Positions 1-4,973 are shown, counted from the stretch's first letter. The stretch: 5,578 bases of DNA from Bifidobacteriaceae bacterium (GCA_031266115.1 JAISBQ010000321.1:1-5578); one strand, 5' to 3'. Numbers and translations are program-made. The notes: generated from the letters alone by a model not told the origin.

Positions 1-514
1 GAGATGACGCCGAGGCATCGACAACCACGTCGCGTTCGCTCACCCCGCCGGTGCCCACCACCGTGAACGGCAGGTAGCCCCGACCCTCGTCCTCGACCGT
101 CACGCCCAGCGCCCGCAGCGCGTCGATCAGGGGCGCCATCGGCCTGCGCCGCGCGGCCGGGTCCCCGTCGAAGACCACCGGGTCTCGCGCGAGCGCGGCG
201 AGGGGCGGCACAAACCGCATGACGGTCCCGGCCAATCCCACCTCTACCAGTGCCGGACCCGCGATCCGCGCAGGCGTCACCCGGAGGGTCGATCCGTCAT
301 CGGCGGACGCGTCGATGACGACACCCAGCTGGCGCAGCGCCTCAATCATCAGCGCCGTGTCGCGGGAGACCAGAGCGCCCGTCAGCACAGACGGAGAATC
401 GGCGAGCGCCGCGAGCACCAGGTAGCGAGCGGTGAGGGACTTCGAACCGGGCAGGTGCACGGTGGCGTCGATCCGGGTCCTCGCGCACGGCGCGGGCCAC
501 GGATCGAGCCTCAC
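1..514 (-). CDS. aroA: 3-phosphoshikimate 1-carboxyvinyltransferase (EPSP synthase), N-terminal part, gene runs off the left edge
   Basis: Cytoplasmic shikimate-pathway enzyme that joins phosphoenolpyruvate and shikimate-3-phosphate to give EPSP, the step before chorismate. I translated 171 codons with no stop. Near the N-terminus is WPAP (6-9), then LPGSKSLTAR with K25, S26 and R30, matching E. coli K22/S23/R27. SRDT follows at 50-53, then GLAGTVMRF at 93-101 (G96, T97, R100), RRRPMAPL at 122-129 (R124) and DASASS at 166-171, just before the usual SSQ site. Residues 94 and 101 are Leu and Phe where E. coli has Asn and Pro; I recall the same pattern in mycobacterial AroA. The start is GTG at 514 with GAGGG six nt upstream; an in-frame TGA, the stop of the DoxX gene, lies at 526-524, so no earlier start is possible. 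The last half or more of the protein is outside the window. Very sure of identity. Confidence 0.96.
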   Translation of the reverse strand, partial: MRLDPWPAPCARTRIDATVHLPGSKSLTARYLVLAALADSPSVLTGALVSRDTALMIEALRQLGVVIDASADDGSTLRVTPARIAGPALVEVGLAGTVMRFVPPLAALARDPVVFDGDPAARRRPMAPLIDALRALGVTVEDEGRGYLPFTVVGTGGVSERDVVVDASASS

Positions 515-523
515 TGAGGTCCC

Positions 524-970
524 TCAGCCCTGGCGGGTGCCCTGGCGGCGGGCAGCGGCAAGGCGCCGGGCGTCGCGGGTGGACGTGTCGGCGGCGATGA
601 GCAGGGCCGCACCGGTCAAGGCGGCGCTCTTGAGCAAGTCCGCGCGCGTATGGCGCCGGGCACTCGGATCGTCCTTGGTCCAGAACTGGTATCCCACGGC
701 GGTGGCCGGCGCGAGGACCGCGGCGGCAGCCGCCCCACCGAGGCGCGGCGCGATCCCGAGGGCAATGAGCAGCCCTGACGCCACGAGGCCACCGCCGGTT
801 CCGCGGACGATGGCGGCCGGCCCCATCCCCGCGAGCGTCACCCCATTCATGCGGTCCACAATGGGAGCCACCGCATCGACGTGGGGTTCGGGATGGCGGA
901 GCACATCGATACCCTCGGCGATGAACAGCCCGGCCACAAGTCTGCGTGCGATGCCCCGAACAAGTCTCAT
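524..970 (-). CDS. DoxX-family small integral membrane protein
   Basis: A 148-residue hydrophobic protein of the DoxX type. The opening RGIARRLVAGLFIAEGIDVLR (5-25) is the typical first helix. Further membrane-spanning stretches are seen at about 52-72, 77-94 and 111-127, giving four predicted helices, with a basic Arg-rich tail (133-146). The loop at 95-110 contains QFWTKDDPSARR, a DoxX-like polar turn. DoxX relatives are linked to respiratory or thiol-redox membrane complexes in some bacteria, including a mycobacterial superoxide-detoxification complex; the exact role of this one is unknown. The start ATG at 970 is preceded by an AAGGGGG tract. The frame is open further upstream, but the family begins here. 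It is divergent from sigH across 133 nt and its stop is 9 nt before the aroA GTG, so the two are probably cotranscribed. Sharing a control region with a thiol-stress sigma factor fits a redox role, but this is inference. Confidence 0.85.
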   Translation of the reverse strand: MRLVRGIARRLVAGLFIAEGIDVLRHPEPHVDAVAPIVDRMNGVTLAGMGPAAIVRGTGGGLVASGLLIALGIAPRLGGAAAAAVLAPATAVGYQFWTKDDPSARRHTRADLLKSAALTGAALLIAADTSTRDARRLAAARRQGTRQG

Positions 971-1037
971 GCCCCCTTGCTTACTACGCCGCGCGCCATT
1001 TGGCGAACTCGCGCGCGCGATGTATCGGCGTGGGCGC

Positions 1038-1042
1038 GGAGG
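1038..1042 (+). promoter_or_regulatory. Strong Shine-Dalgarno GGAGG in front of an in-frame upstream ATG (1050) of sigH
   Basis: GGAGG at 1038-1042 is followed after 7 nt by ATG at 1050. This ATG is in the sigH frame with no stop before the ATG at 1104 and would add 18 residues (MGPMGLDRPSACRARIGE). It is the best ribosome site anywhere near the sigma gene. Codon use between 1050 and 1103 (AGG, CCA, TCT, GGA) is less biased than in the gene body, which argues against this being the only start. It may serve a longer isoform. Confidence 0.45.
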
Positions 1043-1090
1043 CGCGAGCATGGGCCCAATGGGCCTGGACCGCCCATCTGCGTGCCGCGC

Positions 1091-1096
1091 TAGGAT
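1091..1096 (+). promoter_or_regulatory. Candidate -10 element TAGGAT placing transcription start at or next to the sigH ATG
   Basis: TAGGAT matches the TANNNT form common in actinobacteria and ends 7 nt before ATG 1104, so initiation would fall at about 1103-1104 and give a leaderless sigH mRNA. No good -35 is visible (TGGACC at 1066-1071 is weak and too far). The same bases also contain AGGA and GGAG, which could act as a ribosome site if transcription begins further upstream. The evidence is positional only. Confidence 0.35.
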
Positions 1097-1103
1097 CGGA
1101 GAG

Positions 1104-1769
1104 ATGTCCAACCTCAGACCCCGCGGTGGCGCCGGCCCGCTCATGGACCGGCCGGGCGATGACCCCGACGCCTCGTCGCATGACGAGCCCCCTGATCCGC
1201 GACACCACGAATCCTCGCTTGAGCGAGCCGCCCGTTTCGAGGCGGAGGCCCTGCGGTTCATCGACCAGTTGTACTCCGCGGCACTACGGATGACCCGCAA
1301 TCCGGCCGATGCCGAGGACCTGGTTCAGGAGGCCTACGTCAAGGCATTCACAGCCTTCGCGCAATACAAGCCGGGCACCAATCTCAAGGCCTGGCTGTAC
1401 CGGATCCTCACCAACACGTTCATCAACGTCTACCGCAAGCGCCAGCGCGAACCGATCCAGCAGGGTACGGACGAGATTGAGGACTGGCAGATCGCCCGGT
1501 CCGCGGCCCATCACGGCGGGCTCAAATCCGCCGAGATTGAGGCGCTTGAGCACCTCCCGGATTCCGATGTCAAGGACGCTCTTGCGGCCTTGCCCGAGGA
1601 CTTCCGGATGGCCGTGTTCTATTCAGACATCGAGGGTTTCTCATACAAGGAGATCGCAGAGATCATGGGTACGCCGATCGGAACCGTCATGTCGCGCCTG
1701 CATCGCGGCCGCGCCCAACTGCGCGACCTGCTGGCCGATTACGCTCGCTCCCGGGGTGTGAACGTATGA
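1104..1769 (+). CDS. sigH: Group IV (ECF) RNA polymerase sigma factor, SigH/SigR type, thiol-oxidative stress
   Basis: This 221-residue sigma factor directs RNA polymerase to oxidative, disulfide and heat stress genes (thioredoxin and mycothiol systems in relatives). Region sigma-2 spans about 49-117, with DQLYSAALRMTRNPADAEDLVQ and the core-binding GTNLKAWLYRILTNTFINVYRK, both near-diagnostic for SigH/SigR. DEIEDWQ and LPDSDVKDAL form the linker. Sigma-4 spans about 156-208, with GFSYKEIAEIMGTPIGTVMSR as helix-turn-helix and RLHRGRAQLR closing it. The length is close to M. tuberculosis SigH (216) and S. coelicolor SigR (227). I chose ATG 1104 because it gives family-like length and sits 7 nt after a TAGGAT. 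ATG 1050 with GGAGG is a serious alternative (239 residues), and 1143 lacks a ribosome site. The gene overlaps rsrA by ATGA, so sigma and anti-sigma are translated together. Relatives autoregulate through a GGAAT-type promoter, but I found no such motif upstream. Confidence 0.95.
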   Translation: MSNLRPRGGAGPLMDRPGDDPDASSHDEPPDPRHHESSLERAARFEAEALRFIDQLYSAALRMTRNPADAEDLVQEAYVKAFTAFAQYKPGTNLKAWLYRILTNTFINVYRKRQREPIQQGTDEIEDWQIARSAAHHGGLKSAEIEALEHLPDSDVKDALAALPEDFRMAVFYSDIEGFSYKEIAEIMGTPIGTVMSRLHRGRAQLRDLLADYARSRGVNV

Positions 1770-2059
1770 ACACCATCGCGCCCACCCCCGAGGCGATGCC
1801 CGAGGGACCGGTGGACTGCAGGGAGGCGATGAGCCACCTCTACCGGTACATCGACAACGAGATGACGCTGGACGAACTTGAGCGGATGAGGACACACCTC
1901 GAGAAGTGTTCCGAATGCCACTACGAGATGATTACCGCCCAGGATCTGCGCCGGCTGCTGCGACGCTCGTGCATCGAGCGGGCCCCCAACGAACTGCGCA
2001 AGCGGGTGGCTGCCAAGATCGCCGAACTGCGCGAAGAGGTGACGACGCCCGCCTCGTGA
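1766..2059 (+). CDS. rsrA: Zinc-binding redox-sensing anti-sigma factor (RsrA/RshA family)
   Basis: This 97-residue cytoplasmic partner binds the sigma factor when reduced and lets it go when its cysteines form a disulfide. The zinc anti-sigma motif HxxxCxxC is intact as H44, C48 and C51, with C18 (VDCREAM) upstream and C69 (RRSCIERAP) downstream. Spacing matches S. coelicolor RsrA exactly: C18/H44/C48/C51/C69 correspond to C11/H37/C41/C44/C62. In RsrA, C11 and the HCC residues hold zinc, and C11-C44 is the trigger disulfide. The rest is helical and charged, ending in a Lys/Arg/Glu-rich helix (75-92). There is no membrane segment, so this is a soluble ZAS protein. The start ATG overlaps the sigH stop (ATGA), with only a weak GGGG upstream, as expected for translational coupling that keeps a one-to-one ratio. 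The function is strongly supported by both motif and position. Confidence 0.95.
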   Translation: MNTIAPTPEAMPEGPVDCREAMSHLYRYIDNEMTLDELERMRTHLEKCSECHYEMITAQDLRRLLRRSCIERAPNELRKRVAAKIAELREEVTTPAS

Positions 2060-2070
2060 CACCCCTGCTC

Positions 2071-2145
2071 TCAGGCGTTGGGGCGCTTGCCGTGGTTGGC
2101 GGCATTGCCCTTGCGGGTACGGCGCTTGCGGGCACGACGGGACAT
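2071..2145 (-). CDS. 50S ribosomal protein bL37 (24 residues)
   Basis: A 24-residue, very basic peptide, MSRRARKRRTRK followed by GNAANHGKRPNA. The Arg/Lys-rich start and the NHGKRPNA end match the small actinobacterial large-subunit protein bL37, first seen in mycobacterial 70S structures. An AGGAG sequence lies 7 nt before the ATG at 2145, and the stop is TGA at 2073-2071. The reading frame stays open upstream for 146 more codons, so an automatic caller could fuse it to a spurious extension; the ribosome site and family length fix the start. The gene is convergent with rsrA, with only 11 nt between the two stops and no room for a terminator. I recall bL37 lying beside the SigH/RsrA pair in other actinobacteria, which adds weight. 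It contains no cysteine. Confidence 0.88.
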   Translation of the reverse strand: MSRRARKRRTRKGNAANHGKRPNA

Positions 2146-2264
2146 CTCAGGACTCCTGACGATTAGTGGCCAGCCACCGCCAGCCAGTCTTGCGAGGCCG
2201 ATCACCCGGCCCGGACCGCCGACCATCCTCCCACACCTTGCCTGGCGTGGAGAACCTCCCCGCA

Positions 2265-2292
2265 CCAGTAAGAACCTCGGTCTTCCCGTCAA
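2265..2292 (-). promoter_or_regulatory. Candidate promoter for the bL37 gene
   Basis: On the minus strand TTGACG (2292-2287) is followed after 16 nt by TACTGG (2270-2265). The first matches the -35 consensus in five of six bases; the second is a weak -10. Start would be near 2258, leaving a leader of about 110 nt before the bL37 ATG. The rest of the 2146-2389 gap shows no gene-like reading frame or RNA gene that I can recognise. A 7-pair imperfect hairpin at 2245-2263 would lie in the leader. Confidence 0.3.
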
Positions 2293-2345
2293 CAACCGGA
2301 TCAGATGGATACGCCGCCGGGGGACACCCGTTCTCGCTCGCGCAC

Positions 2346-2370
2346 GCCGCCGATCGCCTGGCATGGCGGC
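2346..2370 (-). terminator. GC-rich hairpin just after the SGNH gene, possible terminator
   Basis: GCCGCC (2346-2351) and GGCGGC (2365-2370) form a perfect 6-bp stem with a 13-nt loop, about 20 nt past the stop of the SGNH gene in its direction of transcription. There is no T-tract after it. In high-GC actinobacteria such stems sometimes end transcription, but this could be chance. Confidence 0.22.
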
Positions 2371-2389
2371 CGATTCATCAACCCGGCAC

Positions 2390-2992
2390 TCAGCTCGCCG
2401 GTGGTTCGGCCACACCCACCCAGCCGTACCAGCCCGAATGCAGAACCAGCCAGGCGATGAGGCCATACCCGGCTTGGCCGGGGTGCCGGCCATCGCCAGT
2501 GGCGAGATCGGCGATCCACTGGTCGTGGGATACCAATGGGGTGAATGTGTCGACATAGGGCACGCCGCGCCGCTCGGTGACATCCCGGAACGCCCGGGAG
2601 AGCGTCGAGATCCTGTCGTTCACCGGGCCGCGAGCAGGGGGCGGGCCGACCACCATGACGGTGAGTTTGCGCCGTGCGGCCCCGTCCAGCACCTCGGCCA
2701 GGTTGAGACGCGAACGGGCCGTCGAGACCTCCGCCGTCAGATCGGCCGTGCCGGGCGCGACCACCAGACGATGGCGGTAGCCCGGGACGATGCGCCGGCC
2801 CACCTCCGATGACCAACGCTCGGCCATCGCGTGGGTGGTCTCCATCGGCACAGCCAACTGGATGACCTGAATGGGCGGATTGGAAGGGGTTTGGGACGCG
2901 ACACGCCCCACCCACCCTTGGCCACGGGGATCACCCACCCCCGCGACAAGCTCGTTGCCCACCACACACACCTGCAGCGGCGATTCGCCCAT
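2390..2992 (-). CDS. SGNH/GDSL-hydrolase-fold protein with degenerate catalytic residues
   Basis: A 200-residue protein with the block layout of GDSL esterases. Block I is VVGNELVAGVGDPRGQGW (10-27), block II LAVPMETT (46-53), block III APGTADL (79-85) and block V DGRHPGQAGYG (167-177). D167 and H170 of the DxxH motif are present. The catalytic Ser position is Glu14 (GNEL for GDSL), the oxyanion Gly of block II is Met50, and the Asn of block III (GxND) is Ala83. A classical Ser hydrolase therefore looks unlikely; it may be a binding protein or use other chemistry. I recall actinobacterial relatives with GDEL in block I, so the Glu may be family-wide. There is no signal peptide or membrane segment. 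ATG 2992 was chosen because AGGAG sits 6 nt upstream and homology begins there; 38 extra in-frame codons upstream are non-conserved. Its substrate and role are unknown. Confidence 0.82.
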   Translation of the reverse strand: MGESPLQVCVVGNELVAGVGDPRGQGWVGRVASQTPSNPPIQVIQLAVPMETTHAMAERWSSEVGRRIVPGYRHRLVVAPGTADLTAEVSTARSRLNLAEVLDGAARRKLTVMVVGPPPARGPVNDRISTLSRAFRDVTERRGVPYVDTFTPLVSHDQWIADLATGDGRHPGQAGYGLIAWLVLHSGWYGWVGVAEPPAS

Positions 2993-3145
2993 GGGATTCT
3001 CCTCGCTGGAGCCGCCCGCGCACCTCCGACGGGCACGGGCGCGGCACCTTGTCCAGTGTGGGCCATCCCGACCGAGGCGCAGACCATTGTCCGCCGCGAG
3101 TCGCATCCGGGGCGCGGCGAGTGGCTGGCAGCCGCCCGGCAGACG

Positions 3146-3151
3146 TAGCCT
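3146..3151 (+). promoter_or_regulatory. Candidate -10 element TAGCCT for miaB
   Basis: TAGCCT fits TANNNT and ends 8 nt before ATG 3160, so transcription would start at about 3158-3160. No convincing -35 is visible 16-18 nt further up. The 2993-3159 region separates divergent genes and shows no other motif I can support. Confidence 0.3.
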
Positions 3152-3159
3152 TGTCCGCG

Positions 3160-4704
3160 ATGTTAGGGACCGCCATCGTGCGCACGGAGCGCACCTACGC
3201 CGTGCGCACGCTCGGGTGCCAGATGAACGCCCACGATTCGGAGAGGATTGCTGGGCTCCTCGAAGCGGCCGGATTCACCCCCGCACGCGGCGGACGGGCG
3301 ATCGGCCCCACGAGTGAGTTGACCTCCCTGCCCGAGGCCGATGTCGTCGTCATCAACACGTGCGCCGTGCGGGAGAACGCCGCGACCAGGCTGTACGGGA
3401 ACCTCGGGCAACTAGCGCAGATCAAGGCCAACCATCCGGGGATGCAGATCGCGGTCGGTGGATGCCTCGCCCAGAAAGACCGCGAGGTCATCCTTCAGCG
3501 CGCGCCGTGGGTGGATGTGGTGTTCGGGACGCACACCATCGCCTCGCTGCCGGCCCTGTTGGCCCGCGCGGCCCACAACCACGAGGCGCAGATCGAAATC
3601 GCCGAGGCGTTGACCGTGTTCCCCTCGACCCTTCCCTCCCGGCGGGAATCGGTCTACGCCGCCTGGGTGTCCATCTCGGTGGGATGCAACAACACGTGCA
3701 CGTTCTGTATTGTGCCGTCGTTGCGCGGCCGAGAACGCGACCGGCGTCCGGGTGAGATCATCGCCGAGATCGAGGCCCTGGTCGCCGATGGCGCCATCGA
3801 AGTGACGCTTCTCGGGCAGAACGTCAACACCTACGGCGCCGAATTCGGCGAACGGGGGGCGTTCGCCTCCCTGTTGCGCGCCGCTGGCGCCGTGCCGGGT
3901 CTGGAGCGCCTGCGGTTCACCTCACCTCACCCAGCGGCCTTCACCGACGATGTCATCGCCGCCATGGCCGAGGTTCCCACCGTCATGCCGGGGCTCCACA
4001 TGCCGCTCCAATCCGGTTCCGACCGGGTGCTCAGGGCGATGCGCCGCTCGTACCGCCGCGAGCGATTCCTGGGCATCCTGCGCCGGGTCCGGGAGGCCAT
4101 CCCCGAAGCGGCCATCTCGACCGACGTGATAGTCGGCTTCCCCGGGGAGACCGAGGAGGACTTCGAGGCCACTCTCGACACCGTGCGCGAGGCGCGCTTC
4201 ATTTCCGCCTTCACCTTCCAATACTCCCCGCGCCCCGGCACCCCCGCCGCGGACATGCCAGACCAGGTTCCGCCCGAGGTCATGGGCGAGCGATACCGCC
4301 GGTTGGTGGCCCTTCAAGAGTCGATCAGCCAGGACGAGAATCGCGCCCAGGTCGGCCGGACGGTCGAGGTGATCGTCTCTGGTGCCCCTGGTCGCAAGGA
4401 CACCGCGACCAGTCGCGTGTCCGGGCGTGCGGCCGACGGTCGCCTCGTCCACATAGGGCTGCCCACCGACGATGACGGCCGGCAGGTGAGCGGTGGGATG
4501 CCCCGGCCCGGCGACATCGTCCGCGTGAGGGTCACGGCCAGCGCCCCGCATCACCTGATCGCCGATTCCCCGGCACACGGGGAGCTGTTCGAGATCCGTC
4601 GGACGCCATCGGGCGACGCGTGGGCCAAGCGCCAGGCGGACGCGCCCGACGCTGGTACCGGCATTCCCCTCGGCATGCCGGCCCTCCGGGTCTCGGGTCC
4701 ATAG
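3160..4704 (+). CDS. miaB: tRNA-2-methylthio-N6-dimethylallyladenosine synthase (radical SAM methylthiotransferase)
   Basis: Adds the 2-methylthio group to N6-isopentenyl-A37 of tRNAs reading UNN codons, using two 4Fe-4S clusters. Of 514 residues, the N-terminal MTTase domain supplies C20 (TLGCQMN), C68 (NTCAVREN) and C102 (GGCLAQ). The radical-SAM motif CxxxCxxC is C176, C180 and C183, followed by the family strings LLGQNVNTYG (217-226), RFTSPHP (252-258), HMPLQSGSDRVL (280-291) and TDVIVGFPGET (321-331). A TRAM RNA-binding domain covers about 397-470, then a 44-residue poorly conserved tail. C20-C68 spacing is 48 against 37 in E. coli and mycobacteria, an 11-residue insertion near 42-58. 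The start is uncertain. ATG 3160 has no ribosome site but follows a -10-like element, while in-frame GTG 3178 has AGGGA 8 nt upstream and would remove six residues. The gene is divergent from the SGNH gene; no miaA is in view. Confidence 0.95.
   Translation: MLGTAIVRTERTYAVRTLGCQMNAHDSERIAGLLEAAGFTPARGGRAIGPTSELTSLPEADVVVINTCAVRENAATRLYGNLGQLAQIKANHPGMQIAVGGCLAQKDREVILQRAPWVDVVFGTHTIASLPALLARAAHNHEAQIEIAEALTVFPSTLPSRRESVYAAWVSISVGCNNTCTFCIVPSLRGRERDRRPGEIIAEIEALVADGAIEVTLLGQNVNTYGAEFGERGAFASLLRAAGAVPGLERLRFTSPHPAAFTDDVIAAMAEVPTVMPGLHMPLQSGSDRVLRAMRRSYRRERFLGILRRVREAIPEAAISTDVIVGFPGETEEDFEATLDTVREARFISAFTFQYSPRPGTPAADMPDQVPPEVMGERYRRLVALQESISQDENRAQVGRTVEVIVSGAPGRKDTATSRVSGRAADGRLVHIGLPTDDDGRQVSGGMPRPGDIVRVRVTASAPHHLIADSPAHGELFEIRRTPSGDAWAKRQADAPDAGTGIPLGMPALRVSGP
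3165..3169 (+). promoter_or_regulatory. Shine-Dalgarno AGGGA for the alternative GTG start of miaB at 3178
   Basis: AGGGA lies 8 nt before an in-frame GTG at 3178. The protein from there would begin VRTERTYAVRTLGC, closer to the usual MiaB N-terminus (RTYxVRTxGCQMN) than the six-residue-longer form from ATG 3160. The two starts compete, and the sequence alone does not settle it. Confidence 0.4.
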
Positions 4705-4718
4705 CGACTCGGCCTCGG
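4686..4718 (+). terminator. Long imperfect hairpin spanning the miaB stop codon, possible terminator
   Basis: The arms at 4686-4699 and 4706-4718 pair over about 12 bp, including two G-U pairs, one mismatch and one bulge, with a six-base loop (CATAGC) that contains part of the TAG stop. No T-tract follows. It could end miaB transcription or protect the 3' end; the sequence alone cannot show it works. Confidence 0.3.
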
Positions 4719-4758
4719 CCTCCACCCGACCGGTTCTGGCAGCCACCGCACCTGCCGC

Positions 4759-4776
4759 CCACCATCGACATGGTGG
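4759..4776. repeat. Perfect 7-bp palindrome overlapping repeat copy 1
   Basis: CCACCAT (4759-4765), loop CGAC, ATGGTGG (4770-4776). This would form a tight hairpin about 55 nt after the miaB stop. The other copies of the repeat lack the left half, so the hairpin is special to this copy. It might add to miaB 3'-end formation, but no T-tract follows. Confidence 0.6.
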
Positions 4777-4778
4777 AA
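4764..4778 (+). repeat. Repeat copy 1 (left outer)
   Basis: ATCGACATGGTGGAA, identical over 15 bases to 4806-4820 and exactly 42 nt before it. Its mirror partner in the opposite arm is 4915-4929. Confidence 0.8.
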
Positions 4779-4798
4779 TAGCACGCGTCAGACCAGGG

Positions 4799-4820
4799 TC
4801 ACCGAATCGACATGGTGGAA
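4799..4820 (+). repeat. Repeat copy 2 (left inner)
   Basis: Starts TCACCGAATC and continues GACATGGTGGAA. The 15 bases 4806-4820 are identical to copy 1, and the first 20 bases (4799-4818) match the reverse complement of 4875-4894 at 18 of 20 positions. Confidence 0.85.
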
Positions 4821-4838
4821 CTGCACCCTTCGAGCCCT

Positions 4839-4850
4839 GATATGGAACTG
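4839..4850 (+). repeat. Repeat copy 3 (central, shortened)
   Basis: GATATGGAACTG resembles the GACATGGTGGAACTG of copy 2 with three bases missing. Its ATGG lies 30 nt after that of copy 2, near the centre of symmetry (4846-4847). It is a weaker match than the other four. Confidence 0.5.
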
Positions 4851-4874
4851 AAACCGGTCGCGAAGTCTGCTCAA

Positions 4875-4894
4875 CCACCATCTGGATTCGGTGA
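4875..4894 (-). repeat. Repeat copy 4 (right inner, inverted)
   Basis: Read on the minus strand this is TCACCGAATC then CAGATGGTGG, matching copy 2 at 18 of 20 positions. It is followed by TTG where copy 2 has AAC. Confidence 0.85.
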
Positions 4895-4914
4895 CGCCCA
4901 CACGAAGCGTGTCA

Positions 4915-4931
4915 AACCGCCATCTCGATTC
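4915..4931 (-). repeat. Repeat copy 5 (right outer, inverted)
   Basis: Read on the minus strand this is GAATCGAGATGGCGGTT. It lies exactly 42 nt outside copy 4, the same spacing as copies 1 and 2, and shares with copy 4 the GATGG and GGTT variants. Confidence 0.75.
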
Positions 4932-4942
4932 TCCGGATGTCT

Positions 4943-4973
4943 CGACGCGCTCAGGCACGCAGGAGGAGCGTCG
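4943..4973 (-). terminator. Bulged hairpin downstream of the response regulator, possible terminator
   Basis: On the minus strand CGACGCTC (4973-4966) can pair with GAGCGCGTCG (4952-4943) as 8 bp with a two-base bulge and a 13-nt loop, about 60 nt past the response regulator stop. No T-tract follows. The support is weak. Confidence 0.2.

Larger units (their letters stand above)
4759..4931. mobile_element. Symmetric multi-repeat island, possible transposase-less (MITE-like) remnant of an IS21-type element
   Basis: This lies in the convergent gap between miaB and the response regulator (4705-5034, no gene seen). Two arms, 4764-4833 and the reverse complement of 4860-4929, align without gaps at 47 of 70 positions by hand count. 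Each arm holds two copies of a roughly 15-20 bp unit exactly 42 nt apart, and a fifth, shorter copy sits near the centre. Left copies read CATGG and GGAA where right copies read GATGG and GGTT, so each arm has its own signature. Several repeats per end, three on one side and two on the other, are known for IS21-family insertion sequences. No istA or istB reading frame is present, and I could not find target duplications or sure outer borders. Alternatives are a binding-site array or a folded RNA element shared by both 3' ends. Confidence 0.35.

Noticed and set aside
432..1103. Upstream extension of the sigH frame back to 432
   Set aside because: It is antisense to aroA and DoxX, which have clear families and starts. 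Only the stretch from 1050 has a plausible ribosome site and was kept as an alternative start.
2064..2075. CCTG-CTCT-CAGG hairpin as a shared terminator for rsrA and bL37
   Set aside because: A four-base stem overlapping the bL37 stop is too weak to support a terminator call.
2245..2263. Hairpin GCGTGGAG/CTCCCCGC as a riboswitch or terminator
   Set aside because: Only a 7-pair stem with one mismatch, no T-tract and no larger fold that I can recognise. It is noted under the bL37 promoter entry.
2078..2812. Long plus-strand open frame (244 codons) opposite bL37 and the SGNH gene
   Set aside because: It is a shadow of high-GC coding on the other strand. It has no recognisable domain, and the minus-strand genes explain the region.
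3922..4881. Long minus-strand open frame (319 codons) opposite miaB
   Set aside because: miaB is certain from its cluster cysteines and TRAM domain; the antisense frame is a high-GC artefact.
4759..4931. CRISPR array
   Set aside because: Repeats are short, diverged, occur in both orientations and only five times. Spacing is not repeat-spacer-like and no cas gene is present.
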